Positions 42,983 through 51,361 are shown, numbered from the stretch's first letter. The stretch: 64,000 bases of DNA from Pseudomonas capsici (GCF_017165765.1 NZ_JAFGZD010000003.1:62001-126000); one strand, 5' to 3'. The notes: generated by a model not told the origin, from the letters alone. Translations and numbers: made by a program.

Positions 42983-44273
42983 GGAAGAACTCCAGCATGG
43001 CGTCACTGTTGACGCGGTAATTGATGTTGCCGCAATGGCCGCCGTATGGGTAAACGGTCAGGCGATCACCGAAAGTCTTGCGCAGGAAGCCCAGATCGCC
43101 GGAGCCCAGAATCACGTCGTCGGCGTTATGCATGACCGAGATCTTGGTGCTGCTGTGCAGGTAATCCTTGAGTGCATACAGGCTGACCTGATCCACGAGT
43201 TGCAACAGGCTGCCGCCATCGGTGCGGGCACGCCACATGGGGATGACCTGCTCTGTCAGGTAGCAGTCGAAGTCGCATTGCATGGCGCGCTTGAGGAACG
43301 GCGTCAGGCTGGTGCCTTCGGTAATCGGAAACTTGGGCGGAGTGATCAGGCCGCGACGGTTGATCAGGTCGGAGGTGAATGCAATGTCGGCCGACGAAAA
43401 GCGGAACGAGGTGCCGATCAGCATTGCCATCTGTTCATTGGTCAGGTGCTGCTTGGACTGCTGGAAGTCATAGAGCAACGCATCGTTGAGGTCGATGTAG
43501 CCTTTCTGGCGGAAGTAGCGCGTCAGCTTGGCCAGTACCAGCTCATAGAATGTGGTGGTGTCGTTGATGCCCTTGACGTTGGTCTGTACCAGCTTGTCCA
43601 GATTGGTTATGGACGTATAGAGGTTGACCGGCGGGTTGAGCAGCAGGACTTTCTTGAAGTTGAAGCTGCGGCGGGTTTCGTCCAGCTTGCTGACGAAGGC
43701 CGCATTGAGTGCGCCGAGGCTGTAACCGGTCAGGTAATACTCGGTCACCGGCAAGTCTGCCTGCTGGGCGCGGATGGCTTGCATTACGCGGTACAGATCC
43801 TCGGCATCTTCCGTGGAGATCCCGGGCGTGGCAAAGCGCGAAGCCGAACTCATGAAGTCGTAGCTGGTGGGCGAAGACAACTGTACGACGTGATAGCCCG
43901 CGCCGTAATACAGCTTCTTCAGGAACTCATTGAGGGTGCTGTTATAAGGTGCGCCTGTTCCGGCAATCAGGAAGATCAGGGGAGCGGCATGGTCTTGCCT
44001 GGCCACGCGATAGCTCAGCTTTTTTACTGCCCAGAAATTGTCCGGCAGGATGAATTCGCGTTCCGGGTGCAGATTGAGTGTGTAGACGTCCTGATCGATA
44101 TCTTCGTCGTCAGGCAGTTCAGGGCGCATGTCCGGTGGCGTGGTCGCGATGGTCGCTTCGAAAGGATTAGTCAGCGGATAGCCATAGGTGGCGGGATCAA
44201 TGTTGGTCGCCAGAGCGGACGCACTCAAACATAAGCCACCTAAAACGGTAGCGAAGCGCAGAAAACGGAACAT
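42975..44273 (-). CDS. Secreted alpha/beta-hydrolase-like protein coupled to mlaA
   Basis: The 432-residue product has a signal peptide (MFRFLRFATVLGGLCLSASALA). The hydrolase-type core has LIFLIAGTGAPYNS (oxyanion strand), YYLTGYSLGALNAAFVSK (nucleophile elbow GYSLG, about residue 190) and late acid/histidine candidates in MHNADDVILG and YPYGGHCGNINY. I recall such proteins being labelled serine/threonine kinase in databases, but no kinase motif is seen. Export and the 8-bp overlap with mlaA suggest a periplasmic lipid-related role. AAGGGATTTAGTC precedes the ATG. Confidence 0.78.
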   Translation of the reverse strand: MFRFLRFATVLGGLCLSASALATNIDPATYGYPLTNPFEATIATTPPDMRPELPDDEDIDQDVYTLNLHPEREFILPDNFWAVKKLSYRVARQDHAAPLIFLIAGTGAPYNSTLNEFLKKLYYGAGYHVVQLSSPTSYDFMSSASRFATPGISTEDAEDLYRVMQAIRAQQADLPVTEYYLTGYSLGALNAAFVSKLDETRRSFNFKKVLLLNPPVNLYTSITNLDKLVQTNVKGINDTTTFYELVLAKLTRYFRQKGYIDLNDALLYDFQQSKQHLTNEQMAMLIGTSFRFSSADIAFTSDLINRRGLITPPKFPITEGTSLTPFLKRAMQCDFDCYLTEQVIPMWRARTDGGSLLQLVDQVSLYALKDYLHSSTKISVMHNADDVILGSGDLGFLRKTFGDRLTVYPYGGHCGNINYRVNSDAMLEFFRG

Positions 44274-44477
44274 GACTAAATCCCTTGGGAAAGAAGTGCT
44301 GGTGAGATACGGAGCCTATGACCACCGGTGTAGTGCCAAAGTGCCGTATGAACGAGCGAACCTTTGTAAAACCAGCGAAACAATACACGTTCTGTGGACC
44401 CTGGAATGTAGGTCTGTGCTTTTTTGTTGTAGGAAGGGGGGAGTGGCGTGTCTGGCGAATTCCCATCGCCCGGAAAC

Positions 44478-44870
44478 ACGAAAGGAGAGCCTGAGCTCTC
44501 CTTCAATGTGTTGTTGCCTGCTCTTTTTATTTTTATAGGGCGGCCTGTTCTTGTTTTTGGCGACCAGTCCCTTTACTGCGTTCTTGTGTGACCCCCATCC
44601 GGGATCAAGAGCAAACGTATTTTTTTGAGCGCTGATTCACTTTAACCATGGGTCTGCACAACGTCATGGTCCAGCCGGTACGGGAAGCTACCTGAAGGTA
44701 GTTTTATTGTTCTCTGTCCGGTTGCGAGGCCTCTCGTTTCCGAGGTCCCTGTAAAGCCTATCCACTCCAAAAAAATCTGTTAGCTGCGCCTCTGTCCGTG
44801 TTGTTCTTGTTATGTCAGAGCCGTTTCGTGTTGTTCTTGTTGGTTTGATACTTGTTTTTATTCTTGTTGT
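44478..44870 (-). ncRNA. CrcZ/CrcX/CrcY-type Hfq-Crc decoy small RNA
   Basis: No coding sequence fits this gap, but the minus strand has the features of the Crc decoy RNAs. At least five A-rich AANAANAA clusters are present: about 44850-44870 (AACAAGAATAAAAACAA), 44829-44843, 44799-44813 (AACAAGAACAAC), 44701-44713 (AACAATAA) and 44541-44557 (AAAAACAAGAA). A terminal hairpin AAGGAGAGC / GCTCTCCTT lies at 44482-44503. A sigma-54 promoter sits just upstream (44882-44897), giving a start near 44870 and a length near 395 nt, close to the roughly 400 nt of CrcZ. Such RNAs sequester Hfq-Crc and relieve carbon catabolite repression. Which of the paralogues this is cannot be told. Confidence 0.78.
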
Positions 44871-44881
44871 ACCGAAGAGAT

Positions 44882-44897
44882 AGCAGAAGCTGTGCCA
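44882..44897 (-). promoter_or_regulatory. Sigma-54 promoter of the decoy RNA
   Basis: On the minus strand TGGCACAGCTTCTGCT has GG and GC separated by exactly 10 bases, the -24/-12 geometry of RpoN promoters (consensus TGGCAC-N5-TTGCW). Known crc decoy genes use RpoN with the activator CbrB. Confidence 0.75.
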
Positions 44898-44978
44898 ACT
44901 TTTTAAATTCCTTTAAAAACAATGGCTTGAAAATCTCCATGACCGAGGCCAAGAGAGAAGGGCGGCAGGATTGTTTCC

Positions 44979-45021
44979 GTGTTACCCGTCTTGCGGAGCA
45001 GTCGGTTATAGGCGGTAACAC
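44979..45021. promoter_or_regulatory. Candidate CbrB upstream activating site
   Basis: GTGTTACC (44979-44986) and its exact reverse complement GGTAACAC (45014-45021) lie about 80-125 bp upstream of the sigma-54 promoter, the usual range for enhancer sites. The half-site resembles the TGTTAC-type words I recall for CbrB. Assignment is tentative. Confidence 0.45.
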
Positions 45022-45395
45022 ATTCTGTTTCCTGTCTCCTGGTGAACCAGAACGGGGCAGAGGTCTGTTCCGTACTCCCGATCCTGCAAGGGATCCAGGC
45101 GCATCGCATTTTTTGTTTCACGCAAAATCCGGACGGCTTTGCCGACGCTTTTCGCTGGCATTGTCGCTGATGGCTGTGTGATGTCGTTTCCCGGTTCCTC
45201 CGTGTCGCTGACAGAGCATGTCCGATCTGCTGCCCGGTTGATTATCGAGAGGTCGATGCGATGCCTGTCATGGCGGGCGAGCACGACTGAAACGTGAAGG
45301 GCACCGTCTGCCCCAAAGCCGGGCATGACGGGCGACTCTGAAAAACAACGTTAATGCGGCCCGACATCCGTCGGTGCGCAACTTCCGGGGAAGTG
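45022..45395. other. Gap between the decoy RNA control region and betX
   Basis: About 370 bases contain no supported gene. Several short inverted repeats are visible but none is a convincing terminator or operator. The betX promoter should lie in the right half. Confidence 0.45.
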
Positions 45396-46253
45396 ATGAT
45401 GAATATGCGAAAAATTCTGGGGGCAGGTGCCGCGCTGGTACTGGCCGTCAGCTCCACGCTGGCCATTGCTGAAACCAAGACATTGACCATCGGCTACGTC
45501 GAAGGCTGGTCCGACAGTGTCGCCACGACCCACGTAGCCGCTGAAGTGCTCAAGGAAAAACTGGGCTATGACGTCAAGTTGCAATCCGTTGCGGCCGGGA
45601 TCATGTGGCAGGCAGTGGCCTCCGACAAGCTGGACATGATGCTGTCGGCCTGGCTGCCAGGCACTCATGGTGAGTACTACGCCAAATACAAGGATCAGGT
45701 CGTGAACTACGGCCCGAACTTCAAGGACGCCAAGATTGGCCTGATCGTGCCGGAGTACGTCAAGGCCCAGTCCATCGAAGATCTCAAGACCGATGATTCC
45801 TTCAAGAAGAAAATCACCGGGATCGATGCAGGCTCGGGCGTGATGCTCAAGACCGATCAGGCCATCAAGGACTACGCTCTGGACGGTTACAAGCTGCAGG
45901 CCAGTTCGGGAGCCGGGATGATTGCCGAGCTGACCCGTGCCGAGAAACGCAAGGAGTCCATCGTGGTGACCGGCTGGGTGCCGCACTGGATGTTCGCCAA
46001 ATGGAAGCTGCGTTTTCTTGAAGACCCGAAAAGCGTATACGGCGCTGCTGAAACCGTCGACAACGTTGCCAGCCTGAGCCTGGAGAAGAAAGCACCTGAC
46101 GTCGTTGCCTTCCTGAAAAAATTCCAGTGGGAATCCAAGGACGAAATCGGTGAAGTGATGCTGGCAATCCAGGAAGGTGCCAAACCCGATGCCGCGGCGA
46201 AGGACTGGGTGGCCAAGCACCCTGACCGTGTCGCTGCATGGACTGCCAAATAA
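45396..46253 (+). CDS. betX: Orphan glycine betaine-binding protein (ABC, OpuAC family)
   Basis: The 285-residue product has a signal peptide (MMNMRKILGAGAALVLAVSSTLAIAE) and an OpuAC/ProX-type binding fold. KTLTIGYVEGWSDSVATTHVAAEVL is followed by MLSAWLPGTHGEYYAKYKDQV and WVPHWMFAKWKLRFLEDPK, whose tryptophans would form the aromatic box for quaternary amines. No permease or ATPase gene is adjacent. In P. syringae and P. aeruginosa a matching orphan protein, BetX, docks to the Cbc transporter encoded elsewhere. The symbol rests on that similarity and on gene position next to yjcH-actP. Confidence 0.78.
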   Translation: MMNMRKILGAGAALVLAVSSTLAIAETKTLTIGYVEGWSDSVATTHVAAEVLKEKLGYDVKLQSVAAGIMWQAVASDKLDMMLSAWLPGTHGEYYAKYKDQVVNYGPNFKDAKIGLIVPEYVKAQSIEDLKTDDSFKKKITGIDAGSGVMLKTDQAIKDYALDGYKLQASSGAGMIAELTRAEKRKESIVVTGWVPHWMFAKWKLRFLEDPKSVYGAAETVDNVASLSLEKKAPDVVAFLKKFQWESKDEIGEVMLAIQEGAKPDAAAKDWVAKHPDRVAAWTAK

Positions 46254-46280
46254 CGCCGAAGCCTCTGTATCGCTTCTCTC

Positions 46281-46314
46281 AAGGCCATCTGCCACTTCCG
46301 GCTGATGGCCTTTT
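46281..46314 (+). terminator. Intrinsic terminator of betX
   Basis: AAGGCCATC (46281-46289) pairs with GATGGCCTT (46304-46312), followed by a T run. It lies 28 bases after the stop. Confidence 0.88.
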
Positions 46315-46457
46315 GTTTATGCGGGTTCGATGCGGACCGGCAAAAGTCCCTCGAAGTGCTTCAATGATTAATGTCGTTCTAATACTAAGGTCGTCTGGAG
46401 TACGTGCCGGACCTGACTAAAGTTGAAGACGTGACAACTCATCTGTGCTGCGAGGAC

Positions 46458-46465
46458 AAAAACAA
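46458..46465 (+). promoter_or_regulatory. Hfq/Crc binding motif at the yjcH start
   Basis: AAAAACAA matches the AANAANAA motif bound by Hfq-Crc and lies between the Shine-Dalgarno GAGGA and the ATG of yjcH. In this position Hfq-Crc blocks ribosome entry. Acetate uptake genes are known catabolite-repression targets in pseudomonads. Confidence 0.6.
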
Positions 46466-46776
46466 TGAACGACAGCATTTACCTCTCGATTCAAAACAGC
46501 CCGCGCTTCAAGGAGCTGGTTTCCAAAAGAGAGCGGTTCGCCTGGATTCTTTCGGCGATCATGCTCGGGCTCTATGCCGCATTCATTCTCTTGATTGCGT
46601 ATGGACCTCATATTCTGGGAGCCAAGATCAGTGCGACTTCAACCATTACGTGGGGCATGCCGATAGGGATCGGCCTGATCATCTCGGCTTTCATTCTGAC
46701 GGGGATCTACGTACGCCGTGCCAACGGTGAGTTCGACGAGCTGAACACTGCAATTCTCAAGGAGATTCAGCAATGA
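46465..46776 (+). CDS. yjcH: DUF485 membrane protein YjcH
   Basis: The 103-residue product has two membrane helices ([23 protein letters not shown] and [20 protein letters not shown]) and the DUF485 entry motif [17 protein letters not shown]. It is nearly always encoded directly before actP and is thought to help acetate uptake. Its stop overlaps the actP start (ATGA), so the two are translationally coupled. GAGGA lies 9 nt before the ATG. Confidence 0.92.
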   Translation: MNDSIYLSIQNSPRFKELVSKRERFAWILSAIMLGLYAAFILLIAYGPHILGAKISATSTITWGMPIGIGLIISAFILTGIYVRRANGEFDELNTAILKEIQQ

Positions 46777-48431
46777 TCCGTCGTCTCTCTGCGGCTCTGG
46801 CCCTTGCAGCATTCGCGCCTTCTCTCATGGCAGCCGACGCCCTTACCGGGGCGGTGCAGAAGCAGCCTTTGAACGTACCGGCGATCATCATGTTCGTCAT
46901 GTTCGTGGCATTCACCCTCTACATCACCTACTGGGCATCCAAGAAAAACAACTCGGCTTCCGACTACTACGCCGCAGGCGGCAAGATCACCGGTTTCCAG
47001 AACGGCCTTGCGATTGCGGGCGACTACATGTCGGCAGCGTCCTTCCTGGGTATTTCCGCACTTGTCTACACCTCCGGCTACGACGGCCTGATCTACTCGA
47101 TCGGCTTCCTGGTGGGCTGGCCGATCATTCTGTTCCTGATCGCCGAACGCCTGCGTAACCTGGGCAAATACACCTTCGCCGACGTGGCCTCCTATCGTCT
47201 GAAGCAGAAAGAGATTCGCACCCTGTCCGCCTGCGGTTCGCTGGTGGTGGTGGCGTTCTACCTGATTGCCCAGATGGTGGGTGCCGGCAAGCTGATCCAG
47301 TTGCTGTTCGGTCTGGATTACACCGTGGCGGTGATTCTGGTCGGTATCCTGATGTGCCTGTATGTGCTGTTCGGCGGCATGCTGGCGACCACCTGGGTAC
47401 AGATCATCAAGGCTGTGATGCTGCTGTCGGGTGCCTCGTTCATGGCGCTGATGGTCATGAAGCACGTCAACTTCGACTTCAACATGCTGTTCTCCGAAGC
47501 GGTCAAGGTTCACCCCAAAGGTGAGGCGATCATGAGCCCCGGCGGTCTGGTGAAAGACCCGATCTCGGCGTTCTCCCTCGGTCTGGCCCTGATGTTCGGT
47601 ACTGCCGGTCTGCCACACATCCTGATGCGCTTCTTCACCGTGAGCGATGCCAAGGAAGCCCGCAAGTCGGTGTTCTACGCCACCGGTTTCATCGGCTACT
47701 TCTACATCCTGACCTTCATCATCGGTTTTGGCGCGATCCTGCTGGTCAGCACCAACCCGGCGTTCAAGGATGCAGCAGGCGCCTTGATCGGCGGTAACAA
47801 CATGGCGGCAGTGCATCTGTCCAACGCGGTAGGTGGCAGTCTGTTCCTGGGCTTCATCTCGGCGGTGGCATTCGCCACGATCCTGGCGGTGGTTGCGGGC
47901 CTGACCCTGGCCGGTGCGTCGGCAGTGTCCCATGACCTGTATGCCAGCGTGATCAAGAAAGGCAAGGCCAACGAGAAAGACGAGATCCGCGTTTCCAAGA
48001 TGACGACTATCGCCCTGGCGGTCGTGGCCATCCTGTTGGGTATCGCCTTCGAAAGCCAGAACATCGCGTTCATGGTCGGCCTGGCGTTCTCCATCGCGGC
48101 CAGCTGTAACTTCCCGGTTCTGCTGCTCTCGATGTACTGGAAAAACCTGACTACTCGTGGCGCCATGATTGGCGGCTGGATGGGACTGATCAGTGCGGTA
48201 GTGCTGATGGTGCTGGGTCCGACCATCTGGGTGCAGATTCTGCATAACCCTAAAGCCATCTTCCCGTACGAGTATCCGGCGCTGTTCTCCATCATCATCG
48301 CCTTTATCGGTATCTGGTTCTTCTCGATTACCGACAAGTCCAAGGCTGCAGACGAAGAGCGTGCGCTGTTCTACCCGCAATTCGTCCGTTCGCAGACTGG
48401 TCTGGGTGCCAGCGGTGCAGTGTCACACTAA
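46773..48431 (+). CDS. actP: Cation/acetate symporter ActP
   Basis: The 552-residue protein is a sodium:solute symporter with a cleavable-looking N-terminus ([20 protein letters not shown]) and 13 or so membrane helices. Family motifs include [31 protein letters not shown] and [31 protein letters not shown]. It takes up acetate and other short acids by sodium or proton symport. It is the second gene of the yjcH-actP operon and is followed by a strong terminator. Confidence 0.94.
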   Translation: MIRRLSAALALAAFAPSLMAADALTGAVQKQPLNVPAIIMFVMFVAFTLYITYWASKKNNSASDYYAAGGKITGFQNGLAIAGDYMSAASFLGISALVYTSGYDGLIYSIGFLVGWPIILFLIAERLRNLGKYTFADVASYRLKQKEIRTLSACGSLVVVAFYLIAQMVGAGKLIQLLFGLDYTVAVILVGILMCLYVLFGGMLATTWVQIIKAVMLLSGASFMALMVMKHVNFDFNMLFSEAVKVHPKGEAIMSPGGLVKDPISAFSLGLALMFGTAGLPHILMRFFTVSDAKEARKSVFYATGFIGYFYILTFIIGFGAILLVSTNPAFKDAAGALIGGNNMAAVHLSNAVGGSLFLGFISAVAFATILAVVAGLTLAGASAVSHDLYASVIKKGKANEKDEIRVSKMTTIALAVVAILLGIAFESQNIAFMVGLAFSIAASCNFPVLLLSMYWKNLTTRGAMIGGWMGLISAVVLMVLGPTIWVQILHNPKAIFPYEYPALFSIIIAFIGIWFFSITDKSKAADEERALFYPQFVRSQTGLGASGAVSH

Positions 48432-48452
48432 GCTTGTTTTTCATCGGCAATA

Positions 48453-48480
48453 AAAAAGCAGCCCCTTCGGGCTGCTTTTT
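48453..48480 (+). terminator. Bidirectional intrinsic terminator after actP
   Basis: AAAAAGCAGCCC pairs perfectly with GGGCTGCTTTTT around CTTC. The A and T runs on both sides let it serve actP and the convergent small gene at 48500-48658. Confidence 0.92.
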
Positions 48481-48499
48481 CATTGGGAGACCGATAAGG

Positions 48500-48658
48500 T
48501 CATATCCTGCCAAGCAATACCAGCACCAACAGAATGACCAGGATCGTACCCACGACACCCGAAGGACCATAGCCCCAGTTACGGGAGTGCGGGAAGACCG
48601 GCAGACCACCGATCAGGATCAGAATCAGTACGATGATAAGAATCGTGCTTATGCCCAT
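48500..48658 (-). CDS. DUF3309 small membrane protein (52 residues)
   Basis: This short gene reads MGISTILIIVLILILIGG, then LPVFPHSRNWGYGPSG, then a second helix (GTILVILLVLVLLGRI). That two-helix layout with the HSRNWGYGPSG turn is diagnostic of DUF3309. AAGGAACTCATC precedes the ATG. The function is unknown; relatives in pseudomonads are often linked to envelope or osmotic stress. A possible AlgU-type promoter lies 88 bp upstream. Confidence 0.88.
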   Translation of the reverse strand: MGISTILIIVLILILIGGLPVFPHSRNWGYGPSGVVGTILVILLVLVLLGRI

Positions 48659-48969
48659 GATGAGTTCCTTCTTTTCGTCAGTGTCGAATGGCGTTTGCAG
48701 TTGAAACCGTGTTCAGCAGGTATATGATTTTCGCTGCTTGAATTATCCGACTGTTGCAAATCCTGAAAGGTTCTAAATATTTCATGGGTTTTTGATTTTC
48801 TATAAAATTCCTTTAATTTCAATTGCTTATGGTTTTATTGCTTTATCTGTAGTCTGGTTTTTGCCGGTGATTATTATTGAACTTTTCAGGTTTTACATGA
48901 CGCACTCAGCTGTTTCATGAAGCCATGTAGGACCTGAAAATAATGGAACTTTTACACAGGACTGCATCC
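48659..48969. other. AT-rich divergent promoter region
   Basis: About 310 bases between the DUF3309 gene (minus) and the DUF2784 gene (plus) carry no gene. The middle is markedly AT-rich. The only site I can point to is the AlgU-like promoter at 48746-48773. Confidence 0.5.
48746..48773 (-). promoter_or_regulatory. Possible AlgU (sigma-22) promoter of the DUF3309 gene
   Basis: On the minus strand GAACCT and TCGGA are separated by 17 bases, close to the AlgU/RpoE pattern GAACTT-N16/17-TCTGA. It is correctly oriented, 88 bp before the start codon. Two consensus mismatches make this tentative. Confidence 0.4.
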
Positions 48970-49347
48970 ATGCTTTACCGATTCGCTGCGGATATCGTGG
49001 TGGTGTTTCATCTGCTGTTTATTCTGTTCGTGCTGTTTGGCGGGTTGTGGGTGCTGCGCAGGCCGTGGACAGGTTTTCTGCATGTCCCGGCCATGCTGTG
49101 GGGCGCCTCGGTGGAGTTCTTTCACCTGTATTGTCCGCTGACGCCACTGGAAAACTTCCTGCGCCACAAGGCCGGTCAGCAGGGGTATGACGGCGGCTTC
49201 ATCGAGCATTACCTGATTCCGCTGATCTATCCGCCAGCACTGACGCCGCAGATCCAGTTGTGGCTGGGGGCGGTGGTGGTATCGATCAATGCCGCGATCT
49301 ATGGCTGGCTGCTGATCCGTTTCGTGCGTCGTATCAGGCAGACATGA
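48970..49347 (+). CDS. DUF2784 membrane protein
   Basis: The 125-residue product has three to four membrane helices. The DUF2784 motifs are VVVFHLLFILFVLFGGLWVLRRPW, HVPAMLWGASVEFFHLYCPLTPLENFLRHKAG and the loop GGFIEHYLIPLIYP. Conserved histidines within helices might bind a metal or haem, but no function is known. The start at 48970 is preferred because ACAGGA lies 8 nt upstream; an in-frame start at 48943 adds nine residues. Confidence 0.85.
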   Translation: MLYRFAADIVVVFHLLFILFVLFGGLWVLRRPWTGFLHVPAMLWGASVEFFHLYCPLTPLENFLRHKAGQQGYDGGFIEHYLIPLIYPPALTPQIQLWLGAVVVSINAAIYGWLLIRFVRRIRQT

Positions 49348-49440
49348 GGGACCGGCATTCAGCGTCTTGATGGAGGCATTAGAGACCGTCAGCTGTGATT
49401 ACACTCCAGCCAACGTCCTGCAAACCACAAGGCACTCTCT

Positions 49441-50256
49441 ATGCAAAATCGCATCATGATTACTGGCGCCGGCTCTGGTCTGGGCCGTGAAATTGCACTG
49501 CGCTGGGCTCGCGAAGGCTGGCGTCTGGCTCTGTCCGACGTCAACGAGGCCGGTTTGCAGGAAACCCTGTCCCTGGTGCGCGAAGCCGGTGGCGATGGCT
49601 TTACCCAGCGCTGTGATGTGCGGGACTACAGCCAGCTCATGGCCCTGGCGCAAGCCTGCGAAGAGCGCTTCGGCGGCATCGATATCATCGTCAACAATGC
49701 CGGTGTAGCGTCGGGAGGTTTCTTCAGCGAATTGTCCCTGGAGGATTGGGACTGGCAGATCGCAATCAACCTCATGGGCGTGGTCAAGGGCTGCAAGGCA
49801 TTCCTGCCGCTGCTTGAGGCCAGCAAGGGCAAGATCATCAATATCGCCTCCATGGCCGCCCTGATGCAGGGGCCGGCCATGAGCAACTACAACGTCGCCA
49901 AGGCGGGAGTGGTGGCGTTGTCGGAAAGCCTGTTGGTGGAGTTGACCGAGCAGGGTGTCGGCGTGCATGTGGTCTGTCCGTCGTTCTTTCAGACCAACCT
50001 GCTGGACTCCTTCCGCGGCCCGACCCCGGCCATGAAAGCCCAGGTCGGCAAGCTGCTGGAAAGCTCGCCCATCAGCGCCAGTGACATTGCCGATTACATC
50101 TTCGACGAAGTCGCCAAGGGTGAATTCATGATCCTGCCCCATGAGCAGGGGCGTGATGCCTGGACATTGAAACGCAAGCATCCCCAGGCGCTCTATGACG
50201 AGATGACCACCATGTGCGCCAAGATGCGCGCCAAGGCACGGCAGACGAAGGCCTGA
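49441..50256 (+). CDS. Short-chain dehydrogenase/reductase (SDR)
   Basis: The 271-residue product is a classical SDR: cofactor motif TGAGSGLGREIAL at residue 8, DVRDYSQL, NNAGVASGG, the catalytic serine in NIASMAAL, and the YxxxK pair in SNYNVAKAG. It should oxidise or reduce an alcohol or ketone with NAD(P). An acidic residue at the end of beta-2 (ALSDVNEAG) favours NAD. The substrate is unknown. It is a single-gene unit 93 bp after DUF2784. Confidence 0.9.
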   Translation: MQNRIMITGAGSGLGREIALRWAREGWRLALSDVNEAGLQETLSLVREAGGDGFTQRCDVRDYSQLMALAQACEERFGGIDIIVNNAGVASGGFFSELSLEDWDWQIAINLMGVVKGCKAFLPLLEASKGKIINIASMAALMQGPAMSNYNVAKAGVVALSESLLVELTEQGVGVHVVCPSFFQTNLLDSFRGPTPAMKAQVGKLLESSPISASDIADYIFDEVAKGEFMILPHEQGRDAWTLKRKHPQALYDEMTTMCAKMRAKARQTKA

Positions 50257-50347
50257 CTCTGTGCCAGTCAGGGTTTGATGGTCGGGGTCAGGAAAGCCGT
50301 TTTCTGATAGGGTGCCGCCATTCAAACCCTGACTGACGAGGCCTTTT

Positions 50348-50680
50348 GTGCTCAATTACTTCTGGTTTTTCCTCGCGGCCCTGTTCGAGATCTTCGGCTG
50401 TTATGCATTCTGGCTGTGGCTGCGCCAGGGCAAGAGTGCCTTGTGGGTCATTCCTGCACTGATCAGCCTGACCGTCTTCGCTCTGTTGCTGACCCGTATT
50501 GAAGCGGCCTACGCTGGCCGTGCCTATGCGGCTTATGGCGGGATTTACATCATTGCATCGATTGCCTGGCTGGGCGTGGTCGAGCGGGTCAGGCCCTTGA
50601 GCAGCGACTGGCTCGGCGTTGCCCTGTGCGTCATTGGCGCGACCATCATTCTCCTGGGGCCAAGGTGGTCGGCGTCCTGA
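50348..50680 (+). CDS. ynfA: YnfA/UPF0060 small multidrug-transporter-like membrane protein
   Basis: The 110-residue product has four membrane helices and the UPF0060 motifs [18 protein letters not shown] and [23 protein letters not shown]. The family is distantly like small multidrug resistance pumps. The start is GTG at 50348. It lies 91 bp after the SDR gene; the region 50681-50848 that follows shows only the csrA promoter zone. Confidence 0.9.
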   Translation: MLNYFWFFLAALFEIFGCYAFWLWLRQGKSALWVIPALISLTVFALLLTRIEAAYAGRAYAAYGGIYIIASIAWLGVVERVRPLSSDWLGVALCVIGATIILLGPRWSAS

Positions 50681-50848
50681 TTGTCGGATATCTGGCATTT
50701 TTCCTACTTGTTTGGTCTGCAAGTAAGACGTTTCCGACAGCGTGTTCTGGCGAGCTTGAAGGGCATTACTGATTTACAGCTACCTCATTGAAGCGACCTT
50801 TTCGGGGGCGCACTCTGCATTCTTTGCAATGACAAGAGAGGCAGAACA

Positions 50849-51052
50849 ATGCTGGTATTGACGCGGGAAATCGGCGAGTCGTTTTCCATCGGTGACAACA
50901 TCACCGTGCAAATTCTCGGGGTGAACGGCAATCAGGTCAGGCTCGGGATCGATGCGCCCAAAGACATCAAGATCCACCGCGCCGAAGTGTTCCGACGCAT
51001 TGCCAGAAAGCTCTCGCAGCAGGCAGCCTCTACCGAGTCGCCTGCGGCCTGA
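50849..51052 (+). CDS. csrA: CsrA/RsmA-family RNA-binding regulator
   Basis: The 67-residue product begins [16 protein letters not shown] and has [26 protein letters not shown]. The RNA-contact residues of CsrA, the LTR near the start and the arginine in HRAEVF, are present. It dimerises and blocks translation by binding GGA hairpins in mRNA leaders. The sequence differs from canonical pseudomonad RsmA (MLILTRRVGET, NAPKEVAVHREEIY), so it is one of the extra paralogues these species carry. GAGAGGCAGAAC precedes the ATG. Confidence 0.92.
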   Translation: MLVLTREIGESFSIGDNITVQILGVNGNQVRLGIDAPKDIKIHRAEVFRRIARKLSQQAASTESPAA

Positions 51053-51055
51053 GTC

Positions 51056-51283
51056 TCAGTCGAAATACTCCTTGGGCACATCATGCTTGGGCATCAACTG
51101 GCACTGCTGGCTTTCGAGGTCGAAGAAAATCACCGCCTGGCCTTTGCTCAAGGCATGACGTACGCGCAGCACGCGGGTTTGCAGAGGCGTTTCGTCGCCA
51201 TTGTCCGTGCCGTCGCGGGTCACGAAGTCTTCGATCAGCCGGGTGAGGGTGTCGGGTTCGAGTTGGTCGTAAGGGATCAGCAT
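51056..51283 (-). CDS. YheU/UPF0270 family protein
   Basis: The 75-residue product (MLIPYDQLEPDTLTRLIEDFVTRDGTDNG) shows the YheU pattern: an N-terminal helix, an acidic loop, then LSKGQAVIFFDLESQQCQLMPK. The function is unknown. It converges on csrA with only three bases between the stop codons. Confidence 0.88.
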   Translation of the reverse strand: MLIPYDQLEPDTLTRLIEDFVTRDGTDNGDETPLQTRVLRVRHALSKGQAVIFFDLESQQCQLMPKHDVPKEYFD

Positions 51284-51361
51284 GCTGGTTCTCGTATCGG
51301 TAGCCCGCGATGATAGGCTTTTTCGCGAATGAATTGCTTACTACCGTAGCGGTGGTCAACT

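Noticed and set aside
44852..45181. Plus-strand ORF of 109 codons in the 1.1-kb gap before betX
   Set aside because: No ribosome site or domain; it runs through the decoy RNA promoter and the inverted GTGTTACC pair, which explain the region better.
46767..48380. Minus-strand ORF of 537 codons
   Set aside because: Antisense shadow of actP with Gln/His/Asp-rich low-complexity sequence.
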